A DNA stretch of 60,490 nucleotides from an uncultured Muribaculaceae bacterium. Its GTDB lineage: Bacteria; Bacteroidota; Bacteroidia; Bacteroidales; Muribaculaceae. The notes beneath the pieces are model-generated. The model made no database searches. It had not been told where the DNA came from and saw only the letters and a program-made list of their open reading frames with translations. The stretch lies in contig CANQQE010000007.1 of NCBI GenBank assembly GCA_947625935.1, positions 77,724 to 138,213 of the forward strand. Reading direction: 5' to 3'. Both the position numbers and the translations under genes were made by a program. Below, in pieces: positions 25,808 through 35,051 of this stretch. Each line of letters starts with the position of its first letter. Position 1 is the stretch's first letter.

Positions 25808-27946
25808 ATGTCATATTACAAAGGAGCGAAAAATTACCGTGATGTCCTGATACACAATAATTTCATGGAAGGCTGCGACACTGTATGGGATCCAAAATGC
25901 CGAAAATTGATCCCCGTGAAATTAAAAGCCGGTATGAACAAGCGTGCTTTAGATTATTACCGGGCATTCGCGGAATTAAAATCCAGATATACCATCGGCG
26001 TGATCCTCAATAACATGTTTATCCATCTGTTAAAGAACACCGGCGACGAAGAACAGAAACTAACGTCCAACATGTTCAAAATGATGACCGCCCAGGCAAA
26101 AACGGCCAATGTATATCGGAGCCTTATGAAACACCTGAAGAACCACGCGATCCCAAAAGACTCCGAGATCGACAAATACATTGCAAAAGAGCTGGCCACC
26201 GGCACGGAACGCATTGAACGAAACATGGCCTTTATCAACATATGGGCCGAGGATTACGGCATGATTCCGCTCATCAATGCGATCCGGGAAGATACCGGAA
26301 TGACGCTCAGTTCTTATACTGAACATGTGAACGACGAATTCTGGACGGATAACTGCCAGATGCGGGAAGACAACGCTCCGGAGGAATATTATGAAAAACG
26401 CAACGATTATTTCTTCGAGCACGTCATGACGATCGCCAAGATACACCATATCGACATAAATCAGATCATCAAAGACGCGATCTTAACACGCGATAAGAAA
26501 CAGCAGGCTGCAAAAGATAAATATAAGGCCGAAAAGAAAGCTGAAAAAATATTGGATATCACCGAAAAGACCGAGATAAAGAACACCAGCATGAACGCCG
26601 AAATTTATCGTGCGATCGACGAGAACAAATCCACAAAGAACGTCTCAGATTCCTGTATCACACGACTGAAATCCAAGCTGATCATGCTCGGCGGACGAAG
26701 CGTTTACATCACGATCTCGAAAACAGGTCGCCGTCTGGAATTCTGGACGGACAAACAGACCTGGGCCCCGACGCCGTACAACTTGCTGCTCGTTGACCGC
26801 CGTGACAAAACCGCAGTCGAAAAGGCTTACCAGGACGCTAAGAATAGCATTACAGAAAGCGACACCGCCGTCATAACTGTATGTGAATTGGACCTGCCGC
26901 CGGAATATCTGGCTGAATTGGACCAGTCAAAAGACCAGACACCGAAGGATGAGATCGAACAGTTAAAATATATGCAGCGGCGCGACCTGTTAAGACTCAT
27001 GGAAGAAGGCACCGGGATCAACTTTACGGCTTACCTGCACCTCTACATGGCCTTAAAGAAATATCACGGCAGAGTCTTTTTCGGCAGCTGGATCGTGCGT
27101 TCAAACTCAAGAAAAAAGATGCGCTACATGTATACGAACGACACTAGCATCATGATCGCTGAATCGGCAAGCAATGTCCGGTATTTTGGCTCAGAAAAAG
27201 CCTGCCTGGATTATTATCGCTCATTTCCGACAGATTATCCGGAATGTATCACTGTAAATCATTTCGAATATGAGTTGAAACCAGGCCAGTATGAAGCCAT
27301 GGTCAAAGGCATGTCAGGCAGCGCGATTCCGGACGCCTTATCCGAGGTCGCACAAGTGATAACAATGCTGGACAAAGTTCCTGAGGAAGATAAGCATTTA
27401 TACGAATGCTTCAACGGATACTGGCAGTATCTTATTCAGCACAACAGTCTGTTCCAGCATCTCAGCACATGGCCCCGCTGCGCCTATCCGGCTCATTTGC
27501 TAAAGATGGCCGACACGGCAAAAACATGCCCGGAAGGAATGCGGTTCCTGTTGAAGCTCAGCACAAGTGCGGAAGACCTGAGCAGGAATACGCCGCCATC
27601 GTTCTTAAAAATGAGTCATGTGGGCGGCACAACGAACATCTTATCGGCATTAGAGCAGCTCGGTGCAAAGAACGGCCTCAACATCCATGATAACGAAAAA
27701 GAGCTGGATATTGCCATGCGTATCTTAAAAGCAAAAACAGTGTTTAGCTACGAAAACCGATTCAGCGGCATTTGGGCCGACATTGGGAACGAACAGCAGG
27801 TAAAACTCATGAACAGCTTACTCGCCCACAGGTTAAAAATGTCTGGCGACCGGCTGATCTACGGTTTTGCCGACCTGAAATACGACATAAAAACACAAAA
27901 GTTTAGATTCTCATGGCATATGCCGGAAAACCTGGACTTTATTTAA
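25808..27946 (+). CDS. Large hypothetical protein
   Basis: 712 residues, soluble, the second-largest product in the window. A Lys-rich helical linker (about 225-260: KQQAAKDKYKAEKKAEKILD) separates an N-terminal helical part from a C-terminal mixed part. I see no Walker, nuclease or polymerase motif. Start after AAAGGAGG. Its size and place in the early region argue for a specific phage function. Confidence 0.7.
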   Translation: MSYYKGAKNYRDVLIHNNFMEGCDTVWDPKCRKLIPVKLKAGMNKRALDYYRAFAELKSRYTIGVILNNMFIHLLKNTGDEEQKLTSNMFKMMTAQAKTANVYRSLMKHLKNHAIPKDSEIDKYIAKELATGTERIERNMAFINIWAEDYGMIPLINAIREDTGMTLSSYTEHVNDEFWTDNCQMREDNAPEEYYEKRNDYFFEHVMTIAKIHHIDINQIIKDAILTRDKKQQAAKDKYKAEKKAEKILDITEKTEIKNTSMNAEIYRAIDENKSTKNVSDSCITRLKSKLIMLGGRSVYITISKTGRRLEFWTDKQTWAPTPYNLLLVDRRDKTAVEKAYQDAKNSITESDTAVITVCELDLPPEYLAELDQSKDQTPKDEIEQLKYMQRRDLLRLMEEGTGINFTAYLHLYMALKKYHGRVFFGSWIVRSNSRKKMRYMYTNDTSIMIAESASNVRYFGSEKACLDYYRSFPTDYPECITVNHFEYELKPGQYEAMVKGMSGSAIPDALSEVAQVITMLDKVPEEDKHLYECFNGYWQYLIQHNSLFQHLSTWPRCAYPAHLLKMADTAKTCPEGMRFLLKLSTSAEDLSRNTPPSFLKMSHVGGTTNILSALEQLGAKNGLNIHDNEKELDIAMRILKAKTVFSYENRFSGIWADIGNEQQVKLMNSLLAHRLKMSGDRLIYGFADLKYDIKTQKFRFSWHMPENLDFI

Positions 27947-27964
27947 TCTGAAAGGAGAAAACAT

Positions 27965-28396
27965 ATGTCAGAATCCATGATTGGTTATTATGTGCATAAC
28001 GAAAAGCATAAAAGGCTCTGCAAAGAAATGCTGAACGGAGCAAAACCATTCGGACCGCCTATGTCCTATACGTTCATACCGCCATTCACTTTCCTGATCC
28101 CGGTCTCTAAGACTTATGAATTCGAGAACATGATGCACAGCGCCAGACTGGACTTCATGAGGGAACGGCCCATTATTAAAAAGTTTTTCGTGCTGGGTGC
28201 GAACAATCTTGACTGCGACATCGAGATCGAGCCCTGCAGCACAAAAGACGAGGCTGTCACTCTCATGAAAGAAAAATACGAAACAACGCTTGCGTCCTGT
28301 AACAGCATCGAACACGAATTCTCAGAAAAAGGCGCTTCGATCTACTGCCGCAGCAACGATCTCTATTATTGGAAGATCGCCGAATTTGATTTATAA
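27965..28396 (+). CDS. Hypothetical protein
   Basis: 143 residues, soluble, mixed alpha/beta, start after AAAGGAG. No family recognised. Confidence 0.7.
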   Translation: MSESMIGYYVHNEKHKRLCKEMLNGAKPFGPPMSYTFIPPFTFLIPVSKTYEFENMMHSARLDFMRERPIIKKFFVLGANNLDCDIEIEPCSTKDEAVTLMKEKYETTLASCNSIEHEFSEKGASIYCRSNDLYYWKIAEFDL

Positions 28397-28416
28397 TAAA
28401 AAGGAGGAAAGATTTT

Positions 28417-29238
28417 ATGATCAACATCGACATCGAACTGATCGCACACGAGACCGGTATGGCGGAGAACGAGATCAAAGGCCTGCCGTTGATCGACCTG
28501 ATCGCCATGCAGGATAAGATCAAACGCGATAAAGAAAACGAACGCGTCAAAGCCGAGACCATGTCCCCGGAATACAACGCTATGCTCAAAAGATGGTTCA
28601 CGCCGTATGAGTTTCTGAAACAGTTCTTCTCTGATCAGGAAATCGTAACGGCATGTTCCGAAGCTCAGATCACCGAGAGAGATCTTGTGGATGAAATTAC
28701 CGTACCTGTCAATCAGACAACTACGAACAACTATTACAAAAATCGTACAGACCTATATGAATACCTGGGCGAAGGAATGGCCTATATCAAACAATATGAC
28801 TGCTCTGGGCGCGAATTGGCGGAACGGCTGCACACGCGCTGCTATAAATACAAAGCGCATGGTCAGTACCAGCATCTGCGCCACGGACAGGTCATCAAAG
28901 CACTCACCTGTAAGAGATACCCGTTCCTGACCTCGCCATTGGAAAACTACAAGGTCGAATGCTTCGGTTACGACAATGGTGTAACGCCTTATGAGATCTA
29001 CATCTTAGACCACAATATCCATGAACAGTATCCCGGCTCGATCTACACACCGTACCAGGCCCTGATGGATGCCGACATCGAAGCGATCAAAGAACGCAAC
29101 CGGTCCTATGCGAAGATCTATAACAGCGGTGCCTATGATCCCGAATCCACTGAAAAAAGACTGGAAGCATATACCGATTTCTTCGAGAAGATCAAAAAAG
29201 CCCATGGATATAACATGCAGGCAGAAAGGAATTCCTGA
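28417..29238 (+). CDS. Hypothetical protein
   Basis: 273 residues, charged, largely helical, rich in Tyr. Start after AAGGAGG; its stop codon overlaps the next ATG. No family recognised. Confidence 0.72.
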   Translation: MINIDIELIAHETGMAENEIKGLPLIDLIAMQDKIKRDKENERVKAETMSPEYNAMLKRWFTPYEFLKQFFSDQEIVTACSEAQITERDLVDEITVPVNQTTTNNYYKNRTDLYEYLGEGMAYIKQYDCSGRELAERLHTRCYKYKAHGQYQHLRHGQVIKALTCKRYPFLTSPLENYKVECFGYDNGVTPYEIYILDHNIHEQYPGSIYTPYQALMDADIEAIKERNRSYAKIYNSGAYDPESTEKRLEAYTDFFEKIKKAHGYNMQAERNS

Positions 29239-30173
29239 TGTGTATTTACTGCGAGAAACGCAAAGATATCAAATTTGGATGGGACCAGCCAGCTTTATAT
29301 GATAAGAACTGGAACCATCCTGTTGTACCGGACAGAATCGTGTCGAATCTCAGTCTTGACGAAAGCTCGTGGAAAGTCGTAGTCCATGATTACCAGACAC
29401 ATACACCGCAGCTTGTGCTGACATCCCAAGATATCGGCCAGGCTCTATTCGGCGATGGAACGGCTACAGTCAACATTCCAATCAAATACTGTCCCGCCTG
29501 CGGCCGGAAACTGGGTAGCCGGGAAAAAATGCCCGACAAACTGGCCGAAACGATCGTGACAGCGCTTACGATCGGCCTGGAAGTCAAAATACCGGCAATC
29601 AGCATTACGCTGTCAAATATGTCTGATTTTGACAAAGTGATAAGCGACACCGAAAACGAGATCAACAACGGTGCGGCCGACATCAATGCTTACATTAAAA
29701 AGACGCACATGTCAGCCGTATACGAGATCTCGACATACTGCGACACGCAGGGGCTGCTTCGGATCTACGGTTATCAATTAAATAACCTGATGTTCGATCC
29801 TGAGATGTTCCAGATTCCGGAAATCGTTTCAGTATACGCGGTCGACAGTTTTGCTGCGTGCAGATTAAGATACAGCGTCATTTTAATCAAGAAATATTTT
29901 GATGAGAATACACACGCATTTAACAACCTGCTTCAGCTTCCTGAGATCAAAATCAAGAAAAAACGCTTCAGCAAAAAAGATGATCAGGAATGGACCACAT
30001 TAACATGCGGGAACGAAGGCATCGTGAATAAGACCGAACAGAAACGCCTGATATCCGGCACGAAGTACGAGATGTACAATACCTGCCAGCGCATCGCGTT
30101 GAGATTAAAAGCCAAATGTCAGGAAAAACAGATCGACACGATGCCGAAAGTAAAAGATATAAAATTATTATAA
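29238..30173 (+). CDS. Zinc-ribbon hypothetical protein
   Basis: 311 residues. The N-terminal 90 residues hold CIYCEKRKD and YCPACGRKLG, a two-CxxC zinc site that spans a small beta domain; this N-terminal module resembles uncharacterised zinc-ribbon proteins of phages. The C-terminal 210 residues are basic at the end (KIKKKRFSKKDDQ) and unfamiliar. Start overlaps the previous stop (ATGTG/TGA). Confidence 0.7.
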   Translation: MCIYCEKRKDIKFGWDQPALYDKNWNHPVVPDRIVSNLSLDESSWKVVVHDYQTHTPQLVLTSQDIGQALFGDGTATVNIPIKYCPACGRKLGSREKMPDKLAETIVTALTIGLEVKIPAISITLSNMSDFDKVISDTENEINNGAADINAYIKKTHMSAVYEISTYCDTQGLLRIYGYQLNNLMFDPEMFQIPEIVSVYAVDSFAACRLRYSVILIKKYFDENTHAFNNLLQLPEIKIKKKRFSKKDDQEWTTLTCGNEGIVNKTEQKRLISGTKYEMYNTCQRIALRLKAKCQEKQIDTMPKVKDIKLL

Positions 30174-30217
30174 CTGCTGCTGCGGTTTTTATCATAGCCG
30201 CATAGAAAGGAAAAATT

Positions 30218-30694
30218 ATGACTGACATGCAGAAGATCAGAGCCGTGAACGAGCTGCGCAAAAAGCCTTTTGAGACGGCTCTTATTGTCGGAAGCCGCAA
30301 TTTTGTAAATTACGAGCAGGCGGAAAAATGCCTTGACTGGTTCTTTGAGAGCAACCCGATCGAGCTACAGCATATTATTTCAGGAGGCGCAAGAGGCGCG
30401 GACAGCGTTGCGCGCGACTATGCTCATGAGAAAAAAATTGATTTAATCGAAATGCCTGTCACTTCTGAAGAATGGCGGACGATCGGAAAATCAGCCGGCT
30501 ATAAGCGCAACAACAAAATGCACGAACGTTTAGTAAAAGACGATTACCGGATCTGCATCGCATTCTGGGACGGCCAGTCAAAAGGCACAGCACAGAATTT
30601 TGATCTCTGCCGCAGGCTCAGCACGCCTTGTATCATTTTTTATTTTAAAGATAATCCGTGCACGATTACGGACATCCGCGTTCTTGATATTTAA
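30218..30694 (+). CDS. DUF2493/SLOG-family protein
   Basis: 158 residues. TALIVGSRNFVNYEQAEKCL, IISGGARGADSVARDYAHEK and KMHERLVKDDYRICIAFWDG are the conserved blocks of DUF2493, a Rossmann-like SLOG-superfamily nucleotide-binding fold. SLOG proteins sense or process nucleotide-derived ligands and are common in phage and defence neighbourhoods. The specific ligand is unknown. It sits at the start of a cluster with an XRE regulator, a helicase and the modular-repeat proteins. Confidence 0.83.
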   Translation: MTDMQKIRAVNELRKKPFETALIVGSRNFVNYEQAEKCLDWFFESNPIELQHIISGGARGADSVARDYAHEKKIDLIEMPVTSEEWRTIGKSAGYKRNNKMHERLVKDDYRICIAFWDGQSKGTAQNFDLCRRLSTPCIIFYFKDNPCTITDIRVLDI

Positions 30695-30711
30695 AACGAA
30701 AGGAGAAAATC

Positions 30712-31146
30712 ATGCCAAACTACAACGAACAGCTGGTTCAGAACATCGACCTGTTCTTAAAAGAAAAACAATTAAAGATGGAAGATCTGGAGAATTACGC
30801 TGCGATCAGTTCCGGCACGATCGACAGGCTGCGTTCCAATCTCTATGAGTCCGTTTCGTTCGACACGGCTATCAGGATCGCTGAATTCTTAGGCGTGTCG
30901 CTGGACGACCTGATACAGGATAATGCAGATTATGTCCGGTCAAAGGTCTTACGCTATGAAATTCAAGCGCTTAGAAACGCTCTGGAATCACCTGAACCGC
31001 TCATACTCCGCAACAAAGACATGAGCTACACTTTTAATAAAAGCGATATCCAGATGCTGCTCGACAACAAGACAAAAGAATTGAAATCCATTCTCGACGA
31101 GCATATTCATGAATTATTCGTGAAGGGATCGCCGTCGGAATCATAA
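30712..31146 (+). CDS. XRE-type helix-turn-helix regulator
   Basis: 144 residues. Residues about 5-70 form a Cro/CI-like HTH (LENYAAISSGTIDRLRSNLY, then ALRIAEFLGVSLDDLI-like segment FDTAIRIAEFLGVSLDDLI). The C-terminus is helical, probably for dimerisation. Likely a DNA-binding regulator of this cluster; target unknown. Confidence 0.78.
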   Translation: MPNYNEQLVQNIDLFLKEKQLKMEDLENYAAISSGTIDRLRSNLYESVSFDTAIRIAEFLGVSLDDLIQDNADYVRSKVLRYEIQALRNALESPEPLILRNKDMSYTFNKSDIQMLLDNKTKELKSILDEHIHELFVKGSPSES

Positions 31147-31162
31147 AAAAGGAGTGACAAGC

Positions 31163-32941
31163 ATGAGTTTTGAAATCCAGAAACAGACTCTCACCGACGT
31201 ATGCGAGAAACTGGCCAAATATCATAAATGCGCGATCCTGAGGCCCACAGGATTCGGCAAGACATATATGTTAACGGAACTGATCAGCAAATACGCCAAA
31301 GTACTATATATCTATCCGGCAGCAGTCGTCCGTGACACCGTAGTCGAAAACTATTACACCAGCGATCAGATCGACTATTTTGACGAGAACGGCAATGTGA
31401 TAGATCCGGAAAGCCTGGACATGCTGCAGGAGGCCAAGAAGATCCCTAACTGCGACCTGATGACCTATACAAAATTATCCAAACTCGACAAAAAAAAGAT
31501 CAAAGCGATGCCTCAGTACAACTTGATTATCTTTGACGAAATGCACCGCATGGGAGCCAAAAAGACCTGCGCCGCCTGCAATCAATTATTGGCAGACCAG
31601 ACACATGCCGACATTGTGGGGGCGACCGCGACGCCGACGCGCATGGACAACATCGACCCGGTCAGCATCTTTTTTTCAGATATTATGGCCTACAGCTACA
31701 CTTTGGTCGACGCGATCAACGACGGCATCATCAAGAAACCGAACTACTGCTACTGCACCTATGATTTCCAAAGCGATCTGGAAGAATATGCTCTTGAAGC
31801 TGGAGAAGATATCAAGGACACCGAGATCAAGCGCGTGCTGCAGGCCCACGTGATCGAGATGGCCGACATCTTTTCCATGGATAAAGTGATCCGCCGGACC
31901 TGTGACGAATACGCCGTAAACACTTCCTACATGAAGTTCATCGCGTTCTTTTCGACCAAGATGCAGATCGATGAGCAGCTTGCTCAGATACAAAAATGGT
32001 TCCACAAAGCCTACCCGAAGCATAAGATCCAGACGCTGACGATCACCAGCCGCGGCACGGAACACAAAAATACCGACAAACTCAAAGACATGGTCCGGAA
32101 ACCGCACACGATTGATCTGATCGCCTGCATCGACATGCTGAACATGGGCTATCATGTGAACGACCTGACCGGAATCCTGATGTACAGAGGTACAAAATCC
32201 AACACGATCTTCACGCAGCAGCTGGGCCGGGCATTATCCGTTGGAACAAACAACTCTGCGATCGTCTTTGACGTCGTAGACAACCTGCACCGCAAAGCGA
32301 TATACGACCTCAAGCGGAGCTTTACGAAAAAACCATTACGACGATCAGCCAGCACGCCGGACCATATCAAAGAGGCGCTTACAGGCTATGTCCTTCATGA
32401 AGACAAAGTCATGGTCGAACATCCGAACGAAGGCCTGATCCCGACACCTTATCATTTGGACCAGAACAACGAGATCGTAGACCACAACGGTGTTCCATCA
32501 ACACTCAAATACGATCTGGACACCAACATGATCTACGATGCCGGTGTGTTGGAAAAAGACATCAACACGATTACAAAAGAATGCCTGCACGCCACGGGAA
32601 ACGAAGCCATGTACCGCGAGATCATCGCGAAGGCCGTGGCAGAACCGCTGGCCCAGAGATGCAAAGCAGCGCTGGAGCTGCATTTCAGGACATGGTGCCG
32701 GAACAATAAAATACCGTATCCAATCAGCGACGCGAAGCTCCAAAGGATGTACAAGCGTTCAAAAGAAGATTTCTACAAAGAATTTGCCGATATCATCAAA
32801 AACAAGCAGATCAACTATCCATTGCAGGACGCCGAAAAGCTGCTCTATATCGGCACGGACGACAATAACGTCCCGCTGGAGATCTGTGCAAAAGCCCGGA
32901 ACGTGTCGATCAATCAAATATTGAATGCGTTCGGTATTTAA
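31163..32941 (+). CDS. SF2 DEAD/H-box helicase
   Basis: 592 residues from the ATG at 31163; an in-frame GTG at 31154 lies inside the ribosome binding site. Motifs: RPTGFGKTYML (I, Walker A), FDEMHRMGA (II, DEMH), VGATATPTRMD (III), IACIDMLNMGYHV (near motif V) and TQQLGRALSVG (VI). It is of the type III restriction/UvrB-like helicase class rather than SNF2. The C-terminal 200 residues are unfamiliar. It precedes two proteins made of modular DNA-binding-like repeats. Confidence 0.9.
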   Translation: MSFEIQKQTLTDVCEKLAKYHKCAILRPTGFGKTYMLTELISKYAKVLYIYPAAVVRDTVVENYYTSDQIDYFDENGNVIDPESLDMLQEAKKIPNCDLMTYTKLSKLDKKKIKAMPQYNLIIFDEMHRMGAKKTCAACNQLLADQTHADIVGATATPTRMDNIDPVSIFFSDIMAYSYTLVDAINDGIIKKPNYCYCTYDFQSDLEEYALEAGEDIKDTEIKRVLQAHVIEMADIFSMDKVIRRTCDEYAVNTSYMKFIAFFSTKMQIDEQLAQIQKWFHKAYPKHKIQTLTITSRGTEHKNTDKLKDMVRKPHTIDLIACIDMLNMGYHVNDLTGILMYRGTKSNTIFTQQLGRALSVGTNNSAIVFDVVDNLHRKAIYDLKRSFTKKPLRRSASTPDHIKEALTGYVLHEDKVMVEHPNEGLIPTPYHLDQNNEIVDHNGVPSTLKYDLDTNMIYDAGVLEKDINTITKECLHATGNEAMYREIIAKAVAEPLAQRCKAALELHFRTWCRNNKIPYPISDAKLQRMYKRSKEDFYKEFADIIKNKQINYPLQDAEKLLYIGTDDNNVPLEICAKARNVSINQILNAFGI

Positions 32942-32967
32942 AACAAAAAAAGAGGTGATATAAAAAC

Positions 32968-34050
32968 ATGCAGCGCGACCATTTAGGGAATGAGTATAAG
33001 AACATCCAGCTCATGCTAGACGAATACGGCATTTCCAAGACAACTTTTCACAGGCGGATCAAGAAAATGTCCCTGGAAGAAGCACTCACTTCCGATGTAA
33101 AAGAAACGCACAAAGCGTGCACAGATCACCTCGGAAACCAATTCCCGACATTCAAAGAAATGGTCGAATACTGGGGAAAGACTGAAAAATTAGTAGCCGG
33201 CCGTCTTAAAAATAACTGGGAATTGGAAAAAGCATTAACCGCGCCGAACCGCAAAGACACCTGCGCCGTGGACCACCTGGGACACAAATACGACTCCGTG
33301 GGAGACATGTGCGCCGCTTACGGGCTTGATATCACTGTATATAGGAACCGCCGAAAGCGCAACTGGACGCTGGAAGCGGCACTCACAACGCCAATGCGGG
33401 AGATCAAGCTCAAAAATAAAAACATCCAGGACCATCTCGGCAATCACTATTCTTCATATAAAAAGATGGCCGATGCGTATGGGATCAAGCCTTATTTGTT
33501 AGAGCGGCGCCTGCACAACGGCGAAGATATCAAGAGCGCGTTGACGCGGCCTCCTGATCCGCCAATAAAGAGCAAATATACCCGCGACCATACCGGCAGG
33601 CAGTTCAAGAGCTTCAGTGCAATGTGCAAGTTCTATCAGATGGATTATCATCTCGTAGACGGAAGATTAAGAAAAGGCTGGACGCTGGAACACGCACTGA
33701 CCTGCCCCAAGGGCGCGACGCCTGCTTTCAGGATAACAGATCCCTATGGCCAGACATTCGAGACCCGGCGCGACATGTGCAGAGCATACAACGTGTCGTT
33801 CAACAAATACGACAACATGCTTCGCGGCGGCCGGACACTTGCCGAAGCACTCGGCATCATCCCTGATCTGCACAGGCCGGTCAAGAACCTGCAGGGACTG
33901 CCGGACACGCTGGTCAAAAAAAATATCGGCAAGACAGGATTCTTTTTATGCCAAAAGAACGGCCATGAAGTCGTATTATCGTTCGACGAACTGGCCGAAA
34001 TTCTGGTCGCGGCCAACAGGCCGAAATATATTACGGAGGAAGCAATATGA
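32968..34050 (+). CDS. Tandem HTH-like repeat protein, six modules
   Basis: 360 residues. Six repeats begin at residues 4, 53, 102, 155, 207 and 258. Each reads roughly D-H-L-G-N-x-Y-x-S-x3-M-C-x-A-Y-G-I-x4-Y-x2-R-x3-G-W-x-L-E-x-A-L-T-x-P, i.e. a short strand pair followed by a helix-turn-helix-like unit. The middle helix, where a recognition helix would lie, differs in every copy. A shared C-terminal tail (TGFFLCQKNGHEVVLSFDEL) follows. The pattern resembles NUMOD-type modular DNA-binding repeats, so sequence-specific DNA binding is inferred. Paralogue at 35052. Confidence 0.78.
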   Translation: MQRDHLGNEYKNIQLMLDEYGISKTTFHRRIKKMSLEEALTSDVKETHKACTDHLGNQFPTFKEMVEYWGKTEKLVAGRLKNNWELEKALTAPNRKDTCAVDHLGHKYDSVGDMCAAYGLDITVYRNRRKRNWTLEAALTTPMREIKLKNKNIQDHLGNHYSSYKKMADAYGIKPYLLERRLHNGEDIKSALTRPPDPPIKSKYTRDHTGRQFKSFSAMCKFYQMDYHLVDGRLRKGWTLEHALTCPKGATPAFRITDPYGQTFETRRDMCRAYNVSFNKYDNMLRGGRTLAEALGIIPDLHRPVKNLQGLPDTLVKKNIGKTGFFLCQKNGHEVVLSFDELAEILVAANRPKYITEEAI

Positions 34051-35045
34051 AAGATGAAGTGTTACAGGATTTTATCAAAGAACTTACGGTTTATCTTGAA
34101 GACTACGCGATCCCGAACTCTGATTTGATTCAGGAGATCAGGCTCATCGGCCGGACGAACAGAGGGCATGGGATCGGCTTTATATTAAAATCCGAAAACC
34201 AGACTGCTGAAGGGCTGAACTCCATGCCCGTACTGTACGCCGAAGAGCTGCTGGAGGCATTTCCCGGCGCATCGACGCCTGCCATCGGTGAGCAGTGCCA
34301 TCGCATCATAGCTCAGGACTACAAACAGACAGCTATGCTCGTAGAACAGACAAAGAATATGCTGCACCACGATATCGAGTCGATCGACTCGAACGAGTTG
34401 ATCTTAACGGCAGTACCGCTGCATTTTCTGAACCAAATGGATCCGGACGCTTATGTCGAAGACGATAAGAAGATCGTGCAGACAAGGCGGGACGACCTGG
34501 GACTGCTCGTGACGATCAAAGCACCGATCCACCGGTCCGAACCGGATGAAAACGGCAAAGTCAATACTTATTATGCACCGGTTTTAGCTCCTGAGGGAAT
34601 CGTGGACAAGAAATACTACGAGATCGCCGAAAAGAACTGCATCCTGGCCACCAGACTGCGCTGCGAAATGATGGACAAAGACATGGGCATCATGTCAGAA
34701 CCCTCGCAGTTCTACGACTATTTTTATTTATTGTCGGCCGACAAGATCTTCCGCGAAATCTTCAAAGACATGCCCGCAAATATCGACAAGTTTTTGATCA
34801 TGCCGATCACACCGTACGATTTCGGTTTTATTGGAATCCATAACGGCAGCATCAAAAATTCGATCCTGCGGACCTATCCGCACAGCATACGCAGATTCGC
34901 CGCGGACGACGACATGATCAATCAGTTTTTAGACAACGCGTACGCAGGCGCTCCGCTGCCGCTCTATATCATCGACCGGCAACTGAAGTTAAAGATGCCG
35001 AAAAAAATCTGCGGCCGGGAAAATATTCTCCCTAAGAAAGAGTGA
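34047..35045 (+). CDS. Hypothetical protein
   Basis: 332 residues, soluble, sits between the two repeat proteins and overlaps the first by 4 bp. The order of features (TNRGHGIGFILKSEN, then YYEIAEKNCILATRLRC, IMPITPYDFGFIGI) is vaguely like DUF5688-type proteins of Clostridia, but I am not sure. Function unknown. Confidence 0.66.
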   Translation: MKDEVLQDFIKELTVYLEDYAIPNSDLIQEIRLIGRTNRGHGIGFILKSENQTAEGLNSMPVLYAEELLEAFPGASTPAIGEQCHRIIAQDYKQTAMLVEQTKNMLHHDIESIDSNELILTAVPLHFLNQMDPDAYVEDDKKIVQTRRDDLGLLVTIKAPIHRSEPDENGKVNTYYAPVLAPEGIVDKKYYEIAEKNCILATRLRCEMMDKDMGIMSEPSQFYDYFYLLSADKIFREIFKDMPANIDKFLIMPITPYDFGFIGIHNGSIKNSILRTYPHSIRRFAADDDMINQFLDNAYAGAPLPLYIIDRQLKLKMPKKICGRENILPKKE

Positions 35046-35051
35046 TGTTTC

